A stretch of DNA of 64,000 nt from Streptococcus sp. Marseille-P6264 (GCF_902460355.1 NZ_CABPTO010000006.1:62001-126000); one strand, 5' to 3'. Positions 34,839 to 47,403 are shown, numbered from the stretch's first letter. A program made the numbers and translations. Notes: a model not told the origin generated them from the sequence alone.

Positions 34839-35823
34839 AATTTTAGCGAAGAAAAGTAAGAGAAAACGACTTTGGAAGACAGTTGCCATCAGTAGCCTTG
34901 TTTCCTTAGCTTTATTGCTTCTACTAGGGAAGGGATTGATAGAATTAGCCTCTAGTAATGGTCGAAATTTGCAGAAAGAGTATGAAGTTATGTCGGAAAT
35001 CGCCTACCCTAATGTTGACTATGACAGTCTTTACTACACTCAAAATTCTTTGTTTTCAGGAACCTTACATTCTGATCGTTTCAAGGATTTAGATGGAGTG
35101 AAGGTAACTTATCCTTCCTATGAGGGAAACTATTCTCTCATAGGTGCTTTTAGGGATCCGACTGCGGAAGGGACTTATTTGTCTCTCTCAGGAACCTATA
35201 CGCGAGAACTTCGGCAGAAATATCCGGTCTTTTACAATATTAATGCTAAAGGAACAATAGATACAAAGCGAATCCCTCAAGAACTTGCTTCTGTCAAAGA
35301 AATGCCGAATCAATTGGTGGAAGTAGCTTTGACTTTTGATAAAGCTTATACCTATAAGGAAATCCAGCAGATGATACCGAGCAACCTCAAGATTAACTGG
35401 TACTGGATTGGCAGTCAGTCAGAAGATGTTGACAATACTGGGGCATTGCGCACTGATCCTAAGACGACTTACGGAGCTAACGCTGGTCTTCTCTTTACTT
35501 ATGATTCAGATGTTAGAAAGAAGGCAAAAGAGGCTAAGAAAGAGCAGCAGACTTTCTTGGATTATCTGAAAAAGGCAGATAAAAATCTTTTCCCAAGTGT
35601 TAGTGGGTACAACACGTACAATGATGTGGAGTCCTATCTCAAGAAATTTGGTCAGCTAGATATTCGTGAAGAAGAAAATCGTGATCAATTAACTTTCTCT
35701 GGCGTCATCTTGACTGGAAAAGCTGAAAATTTCGCTCAATTAGAAGAAAAAGAATGGATTTATGCTTCCAGTATTGGTGCTTCCGTTCCCAATCAGCCTT
35801 ACTATAAGCTAGATAAGGAATAA
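34825..35823 (+). CDS. Membrane anti-sigma-factor-like protein (Sigma_reg N/C type)
   Basis: A 332-residue protein with a short basic cytoplasmic N-terminus (~18 residues), one membrane segment (about 19-40) and a large extracytoplasmic domain. The layout and the pairing with an ECF sigma gene fit the anti-sigma regulators with Sigma_reg_N and Sigma_reg_C domains known from Bacillus-type YhdL proteins. The pattern LVEVALTFDKAYTYKEIQQM near the middle and LTFSGVILTGKAENFAQL near the end support this loosely. The start ATG lies inside the sigma gene, giving translational coupling and a fixed ratio. Assignment is mainly by context. Confidence 0.72.
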   Translation: METFEILAKKSKRKRLWKTVAISSLVSLALLLLLGKGLIELASSNGRNLQKEYEVMSEIAYPNVDYDSLYYTQNSLFSGTLHSDRFKDLDGVKVTYPSYEGNYSLIGAFRDPTAEGTYLSLSGTYTRELRQKYPVFYNINAKGTIDTKRIPQELASVKEMPNQLVEVALTFDKAYTYKEIQQMIPSNLKINWYWIGSQSEDVDNTGALRTDPKTTYGANAGLLFTYDSDVRKKAKEAKKEQQTFLDYLKKADKNLFPSVSGYNTYNDVESYLKKFGQLDIREEENRDQLTFSGVILTGKAENFAQLEEKEWIYASSIGASVPNQPYYKLDKE

Positions 35824-35846
35824 TTGACAAAAAATGTGTAAAAGGC

Positions 35847-35874
35847 TTGCATTTTCAGTGAAATTTGATAAAAT
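35847..35874 (+). promoter_or_regulatory. tuf promoter
   Basis: TTGCAT, 16-bp spacer, TAAAAT, about 71 bases before the ATG. A TTGACA at 35824 is too far upstream to serve. Confidence 0.5.
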
Positions 35875-35945
35875 AGTAAGGAAAGTTAGACTGTATTGCC
35901 TACTGTCTATCTATAAAATATATTTTATTGGAGGCTTTTACTCAA

Positions 35946-37142
<1,197 letters not shown>

Positions 37143-37183
37143 TTCGATTTCGTTCCCAGATAACAATTATAAAATCAGACACG

Positions 37184-37215
37184 AAAAGTCTCGCTTCGGC
37201 GGGGCTTTTTCTTTT
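37184..37215 (+). terminator. Terminator after tuf
   Basis: AAAAGTCTCGC-TTCG-GCGGGGCTTTTT, a stable stem with UUCG loop and T tail. Confidence 0.88.
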
Positions 37216-37240
37216 AGACAAAGCCTTTTTCTCGCAAACA

Positions 37241-37249
37241 TGATATAAT
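37241..37249 (+). promoter_or_regulatory. Extended -10 promoter for rexBA
   Basis: TGATATAAT, 33 bases before the rexB ATG. Confidence 0.6.
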
Positions 37250-37281
37250 GTTTTTATATTTTGTTGTTGAAAAGAGACGGT

Positions 37282-40200
37282 ATGAAATTACTTTATACGG
37301 ACATCCGCAGTCCTTTGACGGCGCATTTGGCTAAGCAAGCTCAGGACTTAGCAGCGTCCGGCAAGCGGGTCTTTTATATAGCACCCAACTCGCTTTCTTT
37401 TGAAAAGGAGCGAGCAGTTTTGGAGGCATTGGAAAATCAGGCTTCTTTTGCTATTACGGTGACACGTTTTGCTCAGATGGCTCGCTATTTTGTCCTTAAT
37501 GATGTTCAAGATGGACAGCCTTTGGACGACATTGGCCTAGGTATGCTATTTTACCGAATATTATCGGAAATGGATGATCGAGAACTAAAGGTTTATGGGT
37601 GGATTAAAAAGGATGCACAATTTATCCAGCAACTGATAGACCTTTATCATGAGCTTCAGACAGCCCAGATGACTTTTGCGGATTTGTGCCATCTAGAGGA
37701 GCCAGAGAAGCGTGAGGATTTGCTCAAAATTTTCACGGCCTTTTCAGATGCTCTTCAGGCGGGAAATTATGATGCGACTTCTAAGCTCACAATCTTCGCT
37801 CAGCATATTCTAGCTGGAGATTTGGATGGGGAATTGGCTAATCTCGCGCTGGTTATTGACGGCTTTACCCGCTTTTCGGCAGAGGAGGAATACCTAGTGG
37901 ATTTGCTGCATCGTAAGGGAGTGGAGATTGTCATTGGCGTTTATGCTAGTCAAAAAGCCTATCGGACAGCCTTTTGTGAGGGCAATCTTTATCAGGCCAG
38001 CGTCGAATTTTTGCTCAAGCTGGCTCAAACCTATCAGGTCAAGCCAGAGTATCTGGCAGGCGATTCGAATCAATCTGATGATGCCTTTGGCAAGATTTCC
38101 AAGATTTTAGAGAGTCGCTATGATTTTTCTGAAACCCATGTGGAATTGACTGCGGAGGATCGCTCTCACCTAGAGATTTGGTCGGTACGCAATCAAAAAG
38201 AAGAACTGGAATATGTGGCCAAGTCCATCCGCCAGCGGCTTCATGATGGTGCCCGCTACAAGGATATCCGCCTGCTTTTGGGTGATGTGGAGGCCTACCA
38301 ACTCCAGCTGAAGACTATTTTTGACCAATATCAGATTCCCTTTTATTTAGGGCGGTCTGAGTCCATGTCTCAGCATCCTTTGGTCCAGTTTTTAGAGTCA
38401 CTGGAGCGCTTGAAACGCTATAATTTTCAGACAGAAGATTTACTCAATCTTTTAAAAACTGGCCTGTATGGTGATTTGAGTCAGGAGGAGCTGGATAGTT
38501 TTGAGCAGTACCTTCGATTTGCTGAGATTAAAGGGGCAGCCAAACTGGGGAGAGATTTCACCATCAACCGTCAGGAGAAATTTGACCTGAAGCGGCTCAA
38601 TGTCATGCGTCGGAGTCTTATCACGCCTCTGTTAGATTTTTTCAAATCTCGTAGTCAGACAGCGACTGGTCTCTTGGCTAAATTTACCAACTTTATCAAA
38701 GAGGTTCGCTTGGATGCCAATCTGATGAGGCTGCTGGAAGGAGCAAGCCAGCAGGAAGTAGAACGGCAGGATGAAGTCTGGAAGACCTTCTGCCATGTCT
38801 TGGAGCAGCTTGGTCAGGTGTTTGATGGTAGCAAGCTCAAGATAGATGATTTTCTGGCTCTGATTCTGTCTGGCATGCTTTTGGCTAAATATCGAATGGT
38901 ACCAGCGACAGTGGATGTGGTGACCGTTCAATCCTATGATTTGATTGAGCCCATGGCTGCGCCTTATGTCTATGCTATCGGGCTGACGCAGGAGCGCTTG
39001 CCCAAGTTAGCGCAAAATAAAAGTCTGCTCAGTGACGAAGAACGGCAGGCCTTAAATCAAGCAACTGGGGACGAGTCAGAGTTGCAGGTAGCCAGCAGCG
39101 AAAATCTCAAGAAAAACCGATTTGCAGCGTTATCTTTGCTTAATTCAGCGACAGAGGATTTGGTTCTGTCTGCTCCTGTCTTGACCAATGAAGTAGAAGA
39201 TGCCATGTCTTCCTATTTGACGGAGCTGGAAATAGCGCCTATTTCCCTGCCTATCATCAGCAAGCAGCCACAGGCTAGTAGCGACGATATTGGGACTTAT
39301 CGGGCTTTGTTGGCGCGCGTGATTGACCTTTATCAAGAAGATATTGACCGTGAATGGACGCCGGAGGAACAGACCTTCTGGGCAGTGGCGGTTCGAGTCT
39401 TGCGCAAGAAGTTGGCAGCTGAGGGAATTTCCATTCCCCAGATCAGCAAGGAATTGAAGACGGAGACTCTCAAGTCAGAAACCCTCCAAGCTCTTTATCC
39501 TTCAGAGCAGCCTTTGAAACTGTCGGCTTCTGCCCTCAATGAATACTTTAAAAACCAGTATGCCTATTTTCTTAAGTATGTCTTGCGGCTGCAGGAGGAG
39601 TGGACGATTCAGCCGGATGCGCGCAGTCACGGGATTTTCCTCCACCGAATCTTTGAAAAGGTTATGAAGGAGCACTTGGATCAGGACTTCGACACTCGCT
39701 TACAACGGGCTATGGAGGAGACTAGCTGGGAGCCTGAGTTTGAAACTGTCTATGGTGAAAATGGGGAGACCCAATTTGCTCGTCGTTTACTATTGGACAC
39801 AGCTCGAGCTACTGGCCGTATCTTAGCTCAGTCGGATGGGCTGGAGATCATCGGTGAGGAAACTGACTTTGGTCGGGATGATCGGCCTTTCTTGATTTTG
39901 GAAAATGACAGAGCTCTTCAAGTGAGCGGTAAGGTGGATCGGATTGATCGTCTGACGGAGACGGGGAGTCTGGGAGTTGTGGATTACAAGTCTGGCGATA
40001 CCAAATTCAGCTTTGAGAAGTTCTTTAATGGGCTTAACTCTCAGTTGCCGACCTACCTAGCGGCTATCCGAGAAATGCCAGAATACCAAGAAGACAAGGG
40101 GATTTTCGGAGCCATGTACCTACAGATGACGGAGCCCCTAGCCAGCCTCAAGGAGACCAAGGCACTGGACGAGGCTGTGAAACAAGTCATGAAAAGTCAG

Positions 40201-40569
40201 GTATATAAGGGCCTCTTTCTGGCTGATCGAGCCAAGGACTTGGGCGCTAACTATGAGAAAAGCAAGGTTAATCTGCTGACTAAGGAAGAATTGGAAGTGA
40301 TTTTGGCTTATAATGCTTATCTCTATCAGCAAGCCGCAGAAGGCATTTTAGCTGGCCGTTTTGCCATCAATCCTTATACAGAAAATGGCCGCAGTATTGC
40401 CCCTTACGTGGACCAGTTTAAGGCTATTACAGGCTTTGAGGCTAATCTCCATCTGGGGCAGGCTAGACAGCTGACCAAGTTAAATCTTGAGCAGTACGAT
40501 AAACGGCCGACAGGCGAGAAGCTGCGTCAAGCCTGGCTAGAAAAAATCAAGGAGGAGTTGGACAAATGA
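37282..40569 (+). CDS. rexB: ATP-dependent exonuclease subunit B (RexB/AddB)
   Basis: A 1095-residue subunit of the RexAB helicase-nuclease that processes double-strand ends and makes recombinogenic 3' tails. The N-terminus is the usual inactive helicase-like part with [16 protein letters not shown] but no Walker A lysine loop. The C-terminus carries a PD-(D/E)XK nuclease with [10 protein letters not shown] near residue 900. The four-cysteine iron-sulfur cluster of Bacillus AddB is absent here. The start [10 protein letters not shown] at 37282 is preceded only by a weak AAGAGA, and an upstream TTG would add seven residues. It overlaps rexA by four bases (ATGA). Confidence 0.92.
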   Translation: MKLLYTDIRSPLTAHLAKQAQDLAASGKRVFYIAPNSLSFEKERAVLEALENQASFAITVTRFAQMARYFVLNDVQDGQPLDDIGLGMLFYRILSEMDDRELKVYGWIKKDAQFIQQLIDLYHELQTAQMTFADLCHLEEPEKREDLLKIFTAFSDALQAGNYDATSKLTIFAQHILAGDLDGELANLALVIDGFTRFSAEEEYLVDLLHRKGVEIVIGVYASQKAYRTAFCEGNLYQASVEFLLKLAQTYQVKPEYLAGDSNQSDDAFGKISKILESRYDFSETHVELTAEDRSHLEIWSVRNQKEELEYVAKSIRQRLHDGARYKDIRLLLGDVEAYQLQLKTIFDQYQIPFYLGRSESMSQHPLVQFLESLERLKRYNFQTEDLLNLLKTGLYGDLSQEELDSFEQYLRFAEIKGAAKLGRDFTINRQEKFDLKRLNVMRRSLITPLLDFFKSRSQTATGLLAKFTNFIKEVRLDANLMRLLEGASQQEVERQDEVWKTFCHVLEQLGQVFDGSKLKIDDFLALILSGMLLAKYRMVPATVDVVTVQSYDLIEPMAAPYVYAIGLTQERLPKLAQNKSLLSDEERQALNQATGDESELQVASSENLKKNRFAALSLLNSATEDLVLSAPVLTNEVEDAMSSYLTELEIAPISLPIISKQPQASSDDIGTYRALLARVIDLYQEDIDREWTPEEQTFWAVAVRVLRKKLAAEGISIPQISKELKTETLKSETLQALYPSEQPLKLSASALNEYFKNQYAYFLKYVLRLQEEWTIQPDARSHGIFLHRIFEKVMKEHLDQDFDTRLQRAMEETSWEPEFETVYGENGETQFARRLLLDTARATGRILAQSDGLEIIGEETDFGRDDRPFLILENDRALQVSGKVDRIDRLTETGSLGVVDYKSGDTKFSFEKFFNGLNSQLPTYLAAIREMPEYQEDKGIFGAMYLQMTEPLASLKETKALDEAVKQVMKSQVYKGLFLADRAKDLGANYEKSKVNLLTKEELEVILAYNAYLYQQAAEGILAGRFAINPYTENGRSIAPYVDQFKAITGFEANLHLGQARQLTKLNLEQYDKRPTGEKLRQAWLEKIKEELDK

Positions 40570-43500
40570 GACGGATCCCCTTTTTAAACGAGCAGGATAT
40601 CCTAGTCAAGCAGGCTGAGGAAGCTGCTTCTGACAAGCCACAAAAGCGCACACCAGAGCAGATCCAGGCCATCTACTCCTCTGGTCAGAATATTCTCGTC
40701 TCAGCTTCGGCTGGATCTGGTAAGACCTATGTTATGGTTCAGCGGATTATTGACCAGATTCTCAGGGGTGTGGAGGTCATCCAACTCTTCATCTCCACCT
40801 TTACTGTCAAGGCGGCAGGTGAGCTCAAGGAACGGCTGGAGAAGGAGCTGAGTCTGGTACTCAAGGAGACTTCAGATCAGGAACTCCGCCAGCATCTGGC
40901 TCAGCAGTTGGCTGAGATTGCCAATGCGGATATTGGCACCATGGATGCCTTTACCCAGAAAGTGGTCAATAAGTACGGCTATTTGCTGGGGCTGGCACCG
41001 CATTTTCGGATTTTACAGTCGGCTAGTGAGCAGCTCATTCTGCAAAATGAAGTCTTTGACCAGCTTTTCGATACCTACTATGAGAGTGATCGACAGGAAT
41101 TATTCAGTCGCTTGGTCAAAAATTTCACTGGCAAGCGCAAGGACATTGCTGGTTTCCGCCAGCAGATTTATAGTATTTATAGTTTTCTCCAGTCTACCAG
41201 CAATCCGCGGAAATGGTTGGAGGAAACCTTTCTTCTAGGTTATGAAACCAGTGATTTTGGAGCAGAGCGGGAGCGAATACTATCTGGAGCTAGGCAGTCT
41301 TTGCTGGATTTGGAAGATTTTTTCCAGAGCCATCTAGCTCATGAAGGCCAAGCCTTTGCTGGCGCTAAATATCAGGAAAATGTTCAGGCGGCCTTAGATA
41401 TCTTGGCTGAGCTGACAGAGCAGACTGGATCTGAGCAGTTGCTAGACCTAATTCAGCGCTTTTTAGAATTGGCTAAGACCTCTAACCATCAGGCTTTTAC
41501 TGCCCGAGTCGGTAAGAATGCGGACGAACTAAAAAAAGAGCTGGCTCAGACCTATAATGAAGCCCGCAAGCCCTTGATAGAGCGAATTAAAGAGCTGGAT
41601 GTCCGCCTCTATCATCTGAACTTTATGGAGCAGCATCAGGCGGAAGCTCTTCCCCTACTGGATTTGTTACGCGATTTTGTCCGAGATTTTTCATACGCTT
41701 ATCTGGAGCGCAAAGTAGCGGAAAATGCCTTTGAATTTGGTGATATCAGTCATTTTGCTATTGAAATTTTAGAAAATTATCCAGAAGTGCGGCGTTTTTA
41801 TCAGGATAAGTACCATGAGATCATGGTCGATGAGTACCAAGACACCAACCATACTCAGGAGCGAATGCTGGAATTGCTGGCTCGAGGAAATAATCGCTTT
41901 ATGGTCGGCGACATAAAGCAGTCCATCTATCGATTCCGTCAGGCCGATCCGCAGATTTTTAATGATAAATTTAAACTCTATCAGGCCGATCCTAGTCAGG
42001 GCAAGTTGATTATCCTCAAGGAAAATTTCCGCAGTCACATCGAGGTGCTGGAAGCGACCAATGATGTTTTTAAACGACTCATGGACGAGGAAGTCGGCGA
42101 GATTGACTACAATGAGACCCACTACTTGGTGGCGGGAAATCCAGCCAAACGGGAGCCTAACCCAGCCAATCAGGCAGAATTTCTGCTTTATGACGGTAGC
42201 GCTGATAGCGAAGAAGAGGATTCTGACCAAGGTTTGCCCAGCATTTCAGCGGGTGAGGTAGCCTTAGTAATCAAGGAAATCATCCGCCTTCATAATCAAG
42301 AAGGAGTGGATTTCAAGGACATGACCTTGCTGACAGCTTCGCGGACCCGCAATGATCTGATTTTGGCAGAGTTTGACCGACATCATATCCCGATTGTGCC
42401 TGATGATGGCGAGACCAATTATCTCCAGTCGGTAGAGGTAATGGTGATGCTGGATACCTTGCGAACCATTAACAATCCTCTCAATGACTTTGCTCTGACT
42501 GCCCTTCTCAAGTCGCCGATGTTTGACTTTAATGAGGATGAATTGGCTCGGCTAGCCTTGCAAGCCTCCAGTACCAAGTCTATGGAAAATCTCTACGAAA
42601 AGCTGAGGAATGCTCTGGCTGATCAAGGTCTGGAACCTCAGCTCATCCATGGTGAATTGCGCAAGAAACTGCAGCATTTCCAGACAACGCTGAATGACTG
42701 GCGCAGCTATTCCAAGACCCATTCTCTCTATGATTTAATCTGGAAGATTTATCAGGATCGTTTTTACTATGATATGGTAGGGGCTTTTCCAAACGGCGAA
42801 CAGCGTCAGGCTAATCTCTATGCCCTGTCCTTGCGGGCCAACGATTATGAAAAGTCAAGTTTCAAGGGACTGTCCCGGTTTATCAGCATGATTGACCGAA
42901 TTTTGAAAAATGAGCACGATTTAGCCAGTGTCCCTCTAGCTGCTCCGAAAAATGCTGTCCAGCTAATGACCATCCATAAGAGTAAGGGTTTAGAGTTTAA
43001 GTATGTCTTTCTGCTAAATATGGACAAGGCCTTCAATCGTCAGGATAGCAGCTCTGCTATTATCCTCAGCCGACAAAAAGGCATCGGAATCAAATATGTG
43101 GCTGATGTGGATGTTGAGGCTCAGGCTCCTCATGCGCCCAAGCAGATCCGCATTTCCATGGAGACCCTACCCTATCAGCAGAATGCCGAAGAACTCAAGC
43201 TGGCTAGCCTGTCTGAGCAGATGCGTCTACTCTATGTGGCCATGACGCGGGCTGAGACCAAGCTTTATTTGGTCGGCAAGGGCAATCAAGTCAAGCTCCA
43301 AGAGCGCAAGTGGGGGACTAGCCAAAATGGCCGCTTATCCAGCAGTCTTCGAAGCCAGCTGACCAATTTTCAGGATTGGCTCTATGCCATCCAGTCTGTG
43401 TTTGAGGAGGAAAATCTGGCTTATCAGACCCGTTTTGTGACCGATCAAGAGCTGACAGACGAGCAGATTGGAGTAGTGGAGCAGGCTGATCCTATTCCAG

Positions 43501-44237
43501 TAGATGATTTGACGGGCAACCGTCAGTCAGAAGATATCCGCCGAGCTCTGGATATCTTGGAGAATGTAGACCGGCTCAACAGTCTTTATCAAGCAGCTAT
43601 TGAATTACCTAGTGTCCGCACGCCCAGCCAAATCAAGAAGTTCTATGAACCAGTTATGGACTCAGAAGGGCTGGACATTATGGATGCGCCTCGAAGTTAT
43701 CAGCCCCAGCTGACTTTTGATCTGCCTGATTTTGGCAAGAAGAAGCAAATCACAGGAGCTCAAATCGGTTCTGCTGTCCATGAACTCATGCAAAGGATTC
43801 CGCTGGATCGTCCTATTACTAAAACTAGCATTCGTCAAGCCTTGACTCAGGTTCAGGCAGATGCGTCAGTCAAGAAAGGGATTGATTTAGCTAAGATTGA
43901 AGCATTTTTCACTACAGAACTAGGTCAGCTAATCCAGCAGGAGGCCAATCATCTCCATCGGGAAGCCCCTTTTGCCATGCTCAAGCAGGATCGGGCCAGT
44001 GGTCAAGACTTTGTTGTTCGGGGAATCTTAGACGGCTACTTGCTCTTTGATGATCGTATTGTCCTCTTTGACTATAAGACTGATCGCTATCATGAGCCGA
44101 CAGAGTTGGTGGATCGCTACCGAGCTCAGCTGGATCTCTATGCTGAAGCACTCAGCCGTTCCTATGGTCTTAGCCAAGTAGACAAATATCTGATTCTACT
44201 GGGAGGTACTGAACTGCAGGTAGTCAAGGTGGACTAG
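40566..44237 (+). CDS. rexA: ATP-dependent exonuclease subunit A (RexA/AddA)
   Basis: A 1223-residue UvrD-like helicase with nuclease. Walker A is [12 protein letters not shown] (about 45-56). Motif II is [13 protein letters not shown] near residue 419, motif III region [16 protein letters not shown] follows, motif V is [11 protein letters not shown] and motif VI is [10 protein letters not shown]. The C-terminal nuclease has [11 protein letters not shown] and [10 protein letters not shown], an intact PD-(D/E)XK set. Together with RexB it repairs breaks and degrades linear DNA. Translation is coupled to rexB. A terminator follows the stop. Confidence 0.95.
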   Translation: MRRIPFLNEQDILVKQAEEAASDKPQKRTPEQIQAIYSSGQNILVSASAGSGKTYVMVQRIIDQILRGVEVIQLFISTFTVKAAGELKERLEKELSLVLKETSDQELRQHLAQQLAEIANADIGTMDAFTQKVVNKYGYLLGLAPHFRILQSASEQLILQNEVFDQLFDTYYESDRQELFSRLVKNFTGKRKDIAGFRQQIYSIYSFLQSTSNPRKWLEETFLLGYETSDFGAERERILSGARQSLLDLEDFFQSHLAHEGQAFAGAKYQENVQAALDILAELTEQTGSEQLLDLIQRFLELAKTSNHQAFTARVGKNADELKKELAQTYNEARKPLIERIKELDVRLYHLNFMEQHQAEALPLLDLLRDFVRDFSYAYLERKVAENAFEFGDISHFAIEILENYPEVRRFYQDKYHEIMVDEYQDTNHTQERMLELLARGNNRFMVGDIKQSIYRFRQADPQIFNDKFKLYQADPSQGKLIILKENFRSHIEVLEATNDVFKRLMDEEVGEIDYNETHYLVAGNPAKREPNPANQAEFLLYDGSADSEEEDSDQGLPSISAGEVALVIKEIIRLHNQEGVDFKDMTLLTASRTRNDLILAEFDRHHIPIVPDDGETNYLQSVEVMVMLDTLRTINNPLNDFALTALLKSPMFDFNEDELARLALQASSTKSMENLYEKLRNALADQGLEPQLIHGELRKKLQHFQTTLNDWRSYSKTHSLYDLIWKIYQDRFYYDMVGAFPNGEQRQANLYALSLRANDYEKSSFKGLSRFISMIDRILKNEHDLASVPLAAPKNAVQLMTIHKSKGLEFKYVFLLNMDKAFNRQDSSSAIILSRQKGIGIKYVADVDVEAQAPHAPKQIRISMETLPYQQNAEELKLASLSEQMRLLYVAMTRAETKLYLVGKGNQVKLQERKWGTSQNGRLSSSLRSQLTNFQDWLYAIQSVFEEENLAYQTRFVTDQELTDEQIGVVEQADPIPVDDLTGNRQSEDIRRALDILENVDRLNSLYQAAIELPSVRTPSQIKKFYEPVMDSEGLDIMDAPRSYQPQLTFDLPDFGKKKQITGAQIGSAVHELMQRIPLDRPITKTSIRQALTQVQADASVKKGIDLAKIEAFFTTELGQLIQQEANHLHREAPFAMLKQDRASGQDFVVRGILDGYLLFDDRIVLFDYKTDRYHEPTELVDRYRAQLDLYAEALSRSYGLSQVDKYLILLGGTELQVVKVD

Positions 44238-44296
44238 TCTGCTTGTGAACTGAATAAATCCCAGCGAGAATGGATATTACTAAGGAAAATGCTTGT

Positions 44297-44351
44297 GGGA
44301 AGGTTGAGTGCATTATTTAACTGCCAATCTTCCCTTGGCGTTTCTTTTTTT
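44297..44351 (+). terminator. Terminator after rexA
   Basis: GGGAAGGTTG / CAATCTTCCC arms with a single G-T step, then TTGGCG and a T-rich tract (44341-44351). Confidence 0.65.
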
Positions 44352-44363
44352 GCTTCTTTTGGG

Positions 44364-44369
44364 TATAAT
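44364..44369 (+). promoter_or_regulatory. -10 giving a leaderless cpoA mRNA
   Basis: TATAAT ends seven bases before the ATG at 44377, with TTTCTT as a possible -35 at 17 bp. No SD lies in between. Confidence 0.5.
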
Positions 44370-44376
44370 AGAAGAT

Positions 44377-45375
44377 ATGAAAGTATTACTATATCTAGAA
44401 GGAAAGTCTGTTTTAGAAAAATCAGGCATCGGCCGTGCCCTGCAGCATCAAATGCATGCACTGGATCTGGCAGGAATTCCTTATACAACAGATGTTTTAG
44501 GAGATTATGATGTCGTGCACATCAACACTTACGGACCTCGTAGCTTGCTTCTTCTTCACGCGGCTAAGCGGGGAGGCAAAAAAGTGATCATGCACGGACA
44601 TTCGACCAAAGAAGACTTCGAAAATTCTTTTATTGGTTCTAATCTTTTTGCGCCCTTGTTTGGCAAATATCTAGCGCACATGTATAAGATGGCGGACTTT
44701 ATCATTACTCCGTCTGAGTATTCGAAAAAATTGATTGAATCCTACGGTGTGACGACCCCCATCATGGCTGTCTCAAACGGCATTGACCTGTCGAAATACA
44801 AGAAAGATGAACGCAAGGAAGAAGTCTTTAAAAAACATTTTCAGATTGCAGATGGGCAGAAAGTCGTAATCTGTGCCGGTCTTTATTTCAGACGAAAAGG
44901 AATCGAAGACTTTGTCGAAGTAGCTCGCAGAATGCCAGATGTCCGCTTTATCTGGCTGGGTTCTATCAATCTTTGGCTTATTCCACGTAAGATTCGAGAT
45001 CTTGTCCTCTATAATCATCCAGAAAACGTGGAATTTCCAGGTTATTTCAAAGGTGCAGTCTTCCAAGGAGCCATGTCAGGTAGTGACGCCTTCTTTTTCC
45101 CGTCTTATGAAGAGACAGAAGGGATTGTGGTCCTAGAAGCGTTAGCCAGCGGACAACACGTGGTCCTGCGTGATATTCCTGTTTATAATGGCTGGATTGA
45201 TGAAGAGTCGGCGGAGCTTTGTCATAATGTAGATGAGTTTGTCGAATCGCTTCGTAAGGTTCTTGACGGAAAAGTGGATAAACGTGAGGCAGGTTATCGT
45301 GTTGCGGAGAGCCGCTCTATCGATGACGTCGCACTTCAGTTAGTCAAGGCTTACCAAACAGTTTTGGAGATGTGA
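44377..45375 (+). CDS. cpoA: CpoA-like glycolipid glycosyltransferase
   Basis: A 332-residue GT4-type glycosyltransferase. In pneumococcus CpoA adds galactose to glucosyl-diacylglycerol, giving the diglycosyl lipid used as membrane lipid and lipoteichoic acid anchor. The protein starts MKVLLYLEGKSVLEKSGIGR. VHINTYGPRS and IMHGHSTKEDFENSFIGSN are typical of CpoA. The nucleotide-sugar end FPSYEETEGIVVLEALASG holds the EX7E motif. The frame is open to 44308, but ATG 44377 is the alignment-supported start. It has no SD, and a TATAAT sits seven bases upstream. One base separates it from the next glycosyltransferase gene. Confidence 0.88.
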   Translation: MKVLLYLEGKSVLEKSGIGRALQHQMHALDLAGIPYTTDVLGDYDVVHINTYGPRSLLLLHAAKRGGKKVIMHGHSTKEDFENSFIGSNLFAPLFGKYLAHMYKMADFIITPSEYSKKLIESYGVTTPIMAVSNGIDLSKYKKDERKEEVFKKHFQIADGQKVVICAGLYFRRKGIEDFVEVARRMPDVRFIWLGSINLWLIPRKIRDLVLYNHPENVEFPGYFKGAVFQGAMSGSDAFFFPSYEETEGIVVLEALASGQHVVLRDIPVYNGWIDEESAELCHNVDEFVESLRKVLDGKVDKREAGYRVAESRSIDDVALQLVKAYQTVLEM

Positions 45376-45376
45376 T

Positions 45377-46690
45377 ATGCGGATTGGTCTTTTTACAGAT
45401 ACCTATTTTCCTCAGGTTTCCGGGGTGGCGACGAGCATTCGCACCCTCAAGACTGAGCTAGAGAAACTAGGTCACAAAGTCTTTATTTTTACTACGACGG
45501 ATAAGGATGTCAACCGCTATGAGGATTGGCAGATTATCCGTATTCCCAGCGTGCCTTTCTTCGCTTTTAAGGATCGGCGCGTAGCTTATCGTGGTTTTTC
45601 CAATGCCTTAGAAATTGCCCGCCAGTACCAGCTCGATATCATCCATACCCAGACAGAGTTTTCGCTGGGGCTCTTGGGCATCTGGATTGCCAAGGAACTA
45701 CGGATTCCAGTGGTTCATACCTACCATACCCAGTATGAGGACTATGTGCACTATCTTGCCAAGGGAATGGTGATTCGTCCAAGTATGGTCAAGTACATCG
45801 TGCGTGGCTTTATGAGCGATTTGGATGGTGTCATTTGTCCTTCTGAGATTGTTTATGATCTTTTGGTAGGTTACAAAATCAAGGCGGAAAAACGGGTCAT
45901 TCCAACAGGAATCGATTTGGCCAAGTTTGACCGCCCAGAACTTTCACAGGAAGACATTAAGAAACTGCGCTTTAAACTGGGCATAGCAGAAGACGAAATC
46001 ATGTTGCTCAGTTTATCAAGAATTTCCTATGAGAAGAATATCCAGGCGATTGTTGAAGCACTGCCAATGGTTTTGGAAGAAAATGCCAAGGTGAAGTTGG
46101 TCATTGTTGGAGATGGGCCTTATGCTGAGGACTTGAAAGCCTTGGTAGCCCAGCTTCATATTGAGGATGCTGTCATTTTCACAGGAATGATTGCACCGAG
46201 CGATACGGCACTCTACTATAAGGCGGCAGATTTCTTTATTTCGGCTTCAACCAGTGAGACTCAGGGGCTGACTTATCTGGAAAGCTTAGCCAGCGGTACG
46301 CCCATCATCGCCCATGGCAATCCTTATCTGGACAATGTCATCAGCGATAAAACTTTTGGTACACTGTATTATGAAAGTCGAGATTTGGCAGGAGCTATTT
46401 TGGAGGCCATTTTGGCAACGCCAGATATGGACGAGAAAAAGTTAGCTGATAAATTATACGAGATTTCCGCCGAGAATTTTGGTCGTCGTGTCTATGAATT
46501 TTACCTAGATTTGACCATTAGCAAGGATTTTCATAATGATCTCAATCCTGAAGAAACGATGGCCAAACGCTTAGCCAAGACCATTGTCTATTTGCCAGGT
46601 AAGATTATTTCTCTGCCAGTAAGTGGTTCTACACGAATCATGAAAGCATCTAAGAAGCAGATTAAGAATATTCGGAAATATTGGGAATAA
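45377..46690 (+). CDS. 1,2-diacylglycerol 3-glucosyltransferase
   Basis: A 437-residue GT4 enzyme that transfers glucose to diacylglycerol, the step before CpoA. It starts MRIGLFTDTYFPQVSGVATS, with the acceptor-binding loop and HTQTEFSLGLLG. The donor site is FISASTSETQGLTYLESLASG. The C-terminal ~60 residues are basic and amphipathic, suited to membrane binding (LPGKIISLPVSGSTRIMK). The order relative to cpoA matches the known pneumococcal pair. Confidence 0.9.
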   Translation: MRIGLFTDTYFPQVSGVATSIRTLKTELEKLGHKVFIFTTTDKDVNRYEDWQIIRIPSVPFFAFKDRRVAYRGFSNALEIARQYQLDIIHTQTEFSLGLLGIWIAKELRIPVVHTYHTQYEDYVHYLAKGMVIRPSMVKYIVRGFMSDLDGVICPSEIVYDLLVGYKIKAEKRVIPTGIDLAKFDRPELSQEDIKKLRFKLGIAEDEIMLLSLSRISYEKNIQAIVEALPMVLEENAKVKLVIVGDGPYAEDLKALVAQLHIEDAVIFTGMIAPSDTALYYKAADFFISASTSETQGLTYLESLASGTPIIAHGNPYLDNVISDKTFGTLYYESRDLAGAILEAILATPDMDEKKLADKLYEISAENFGRRVYEFYLDLTISKDFHNDLNPEETMAKRLAKTIVYLPGKIISLPVSGSTRIMKASKKQIKNIRKYWE

Positions 46691-46726
46691 ACTTCCTTAT
46701 AAGACCTAATGAATGGAGGTGCTCTT

Positions 46727-47092
46727 ATGAAAGTTCATAAAAAAGAAATTTTCTTTTTGCTCCCCCTTTTCTTTTTCTATTTTGTCTTTTATATACTGTT
46801 ACGATATTTGCCTATGGATGCCATCTTAAGTAAGGGGCTGGTAGTTGGAAATGTTCTCATCTACTCCCCTCTGGCAACCTTCTTGGTGTCCCTGCTCTAT
46901 GCAGCTTTTCATGGCTTTTCTTTGCGCTTTTCTTTCTTGGTTGCCCTCTTATTTTTCCTGACTATTTTCACCTGTGGGGAATGGATTCCTCTTTATCATG
47001 CCGCTTATTTCCTTTTCTCACTAGCTGGAAATGGCTTGGGACACTTGATTTATCTATTTAGTAGGAAAAATAGCAGAGCTGAAAACCAATAA
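46727..47092 (+). CDS. Small membrane protein, unknown
   Basis: A 121-residue protein with about four hydrophobic segments and a basic, Asn-containing tail (SRKNSRAENQ). It starts MKVHKKEIFFLLPLFFFYF. TGGAGGTG six bases before ATG 46727 decides that start over an upstream ATG at 46709. I do not recognise a family. It follows the glucosyltransferase gene by 36 bases and probably belongs to that operon. Confidence 0.65.
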   Translation: MKVHKKEIFFLLPLFFFYFVFYILLRYLPMDAILSKGLVVGNVLIYSPLATFLVSLLYAAFHGFSLRFSFLVALLFFLTIFTCGEWIPLYHAAYFLFSLAGNGLGHLIYLFSRKNSRAENQ

Positions 47093-47098
47093 AAGTTC

Positions 47099-47340
47099 TT
47101 GCAAATTTTTTCAATCGTGCTATAATAATTTTTAGAGACATATCACCTGCAGGAAATCTTTTAGAGAGCGCGTGGAGCTGGAAATCGCGCAGAGGATGCA
47201 GTTGGGACTACTCTACTGGCTTTTATGAAAACATAAAACGGTGGCTACGTTAGAGCCAATCAGAGGTGTTCCTCTTTTTTGAGGAACATAAATGTAGGTG
47301 GAACCACGTTGCGACGTCCTTTTGAGGATGTCGTTTTTTG
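47099..47340 (+). promoter_or_regulatory. T-box leader (promoter, stem I, T-box, terminator)
   Basis: The promoter is TTGCAA, 16 bp, TATAAT (47121-47126). The leader then has a stem-I-like region, with GCGCG/CGCGC and TAGAG/CTCTA pairs and a GGGACTACTCT segment holding an ACT triplet (Thr) as candidate specifier. Next is the T-box sequence AATGTAGGTGGAACCACG (47291-47308). The terminator is CGACGTCC / GGATGTCG plus T6 (47312-47339). Uncharged tRNA would favour the antiterminator. Specificity for tRNA-Thr is inferred from thrS downstream; TAC, overlapping ACT, would read as Tyr. Confidence 0.88.
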
Positions 47341-47403
47341 TATGGAGAATAGTTACGACAAAGTTAAAATGAATTTAGCCAAGTATTGAATGAGGTGATA
47401 GAT

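Noticed and set aside
35928..35945. Longer tuf start adding six residues
   Set aside because: It overlaps the SD of the real start; EF-Tu begins MAKEKYDRS.
44308..44376. Longer cpoA start with a hydrophobic lead
   Set aside because: It would begin inside the rexA terminator and lie upstream of the -10; the family begins at MKVLLYLEG.
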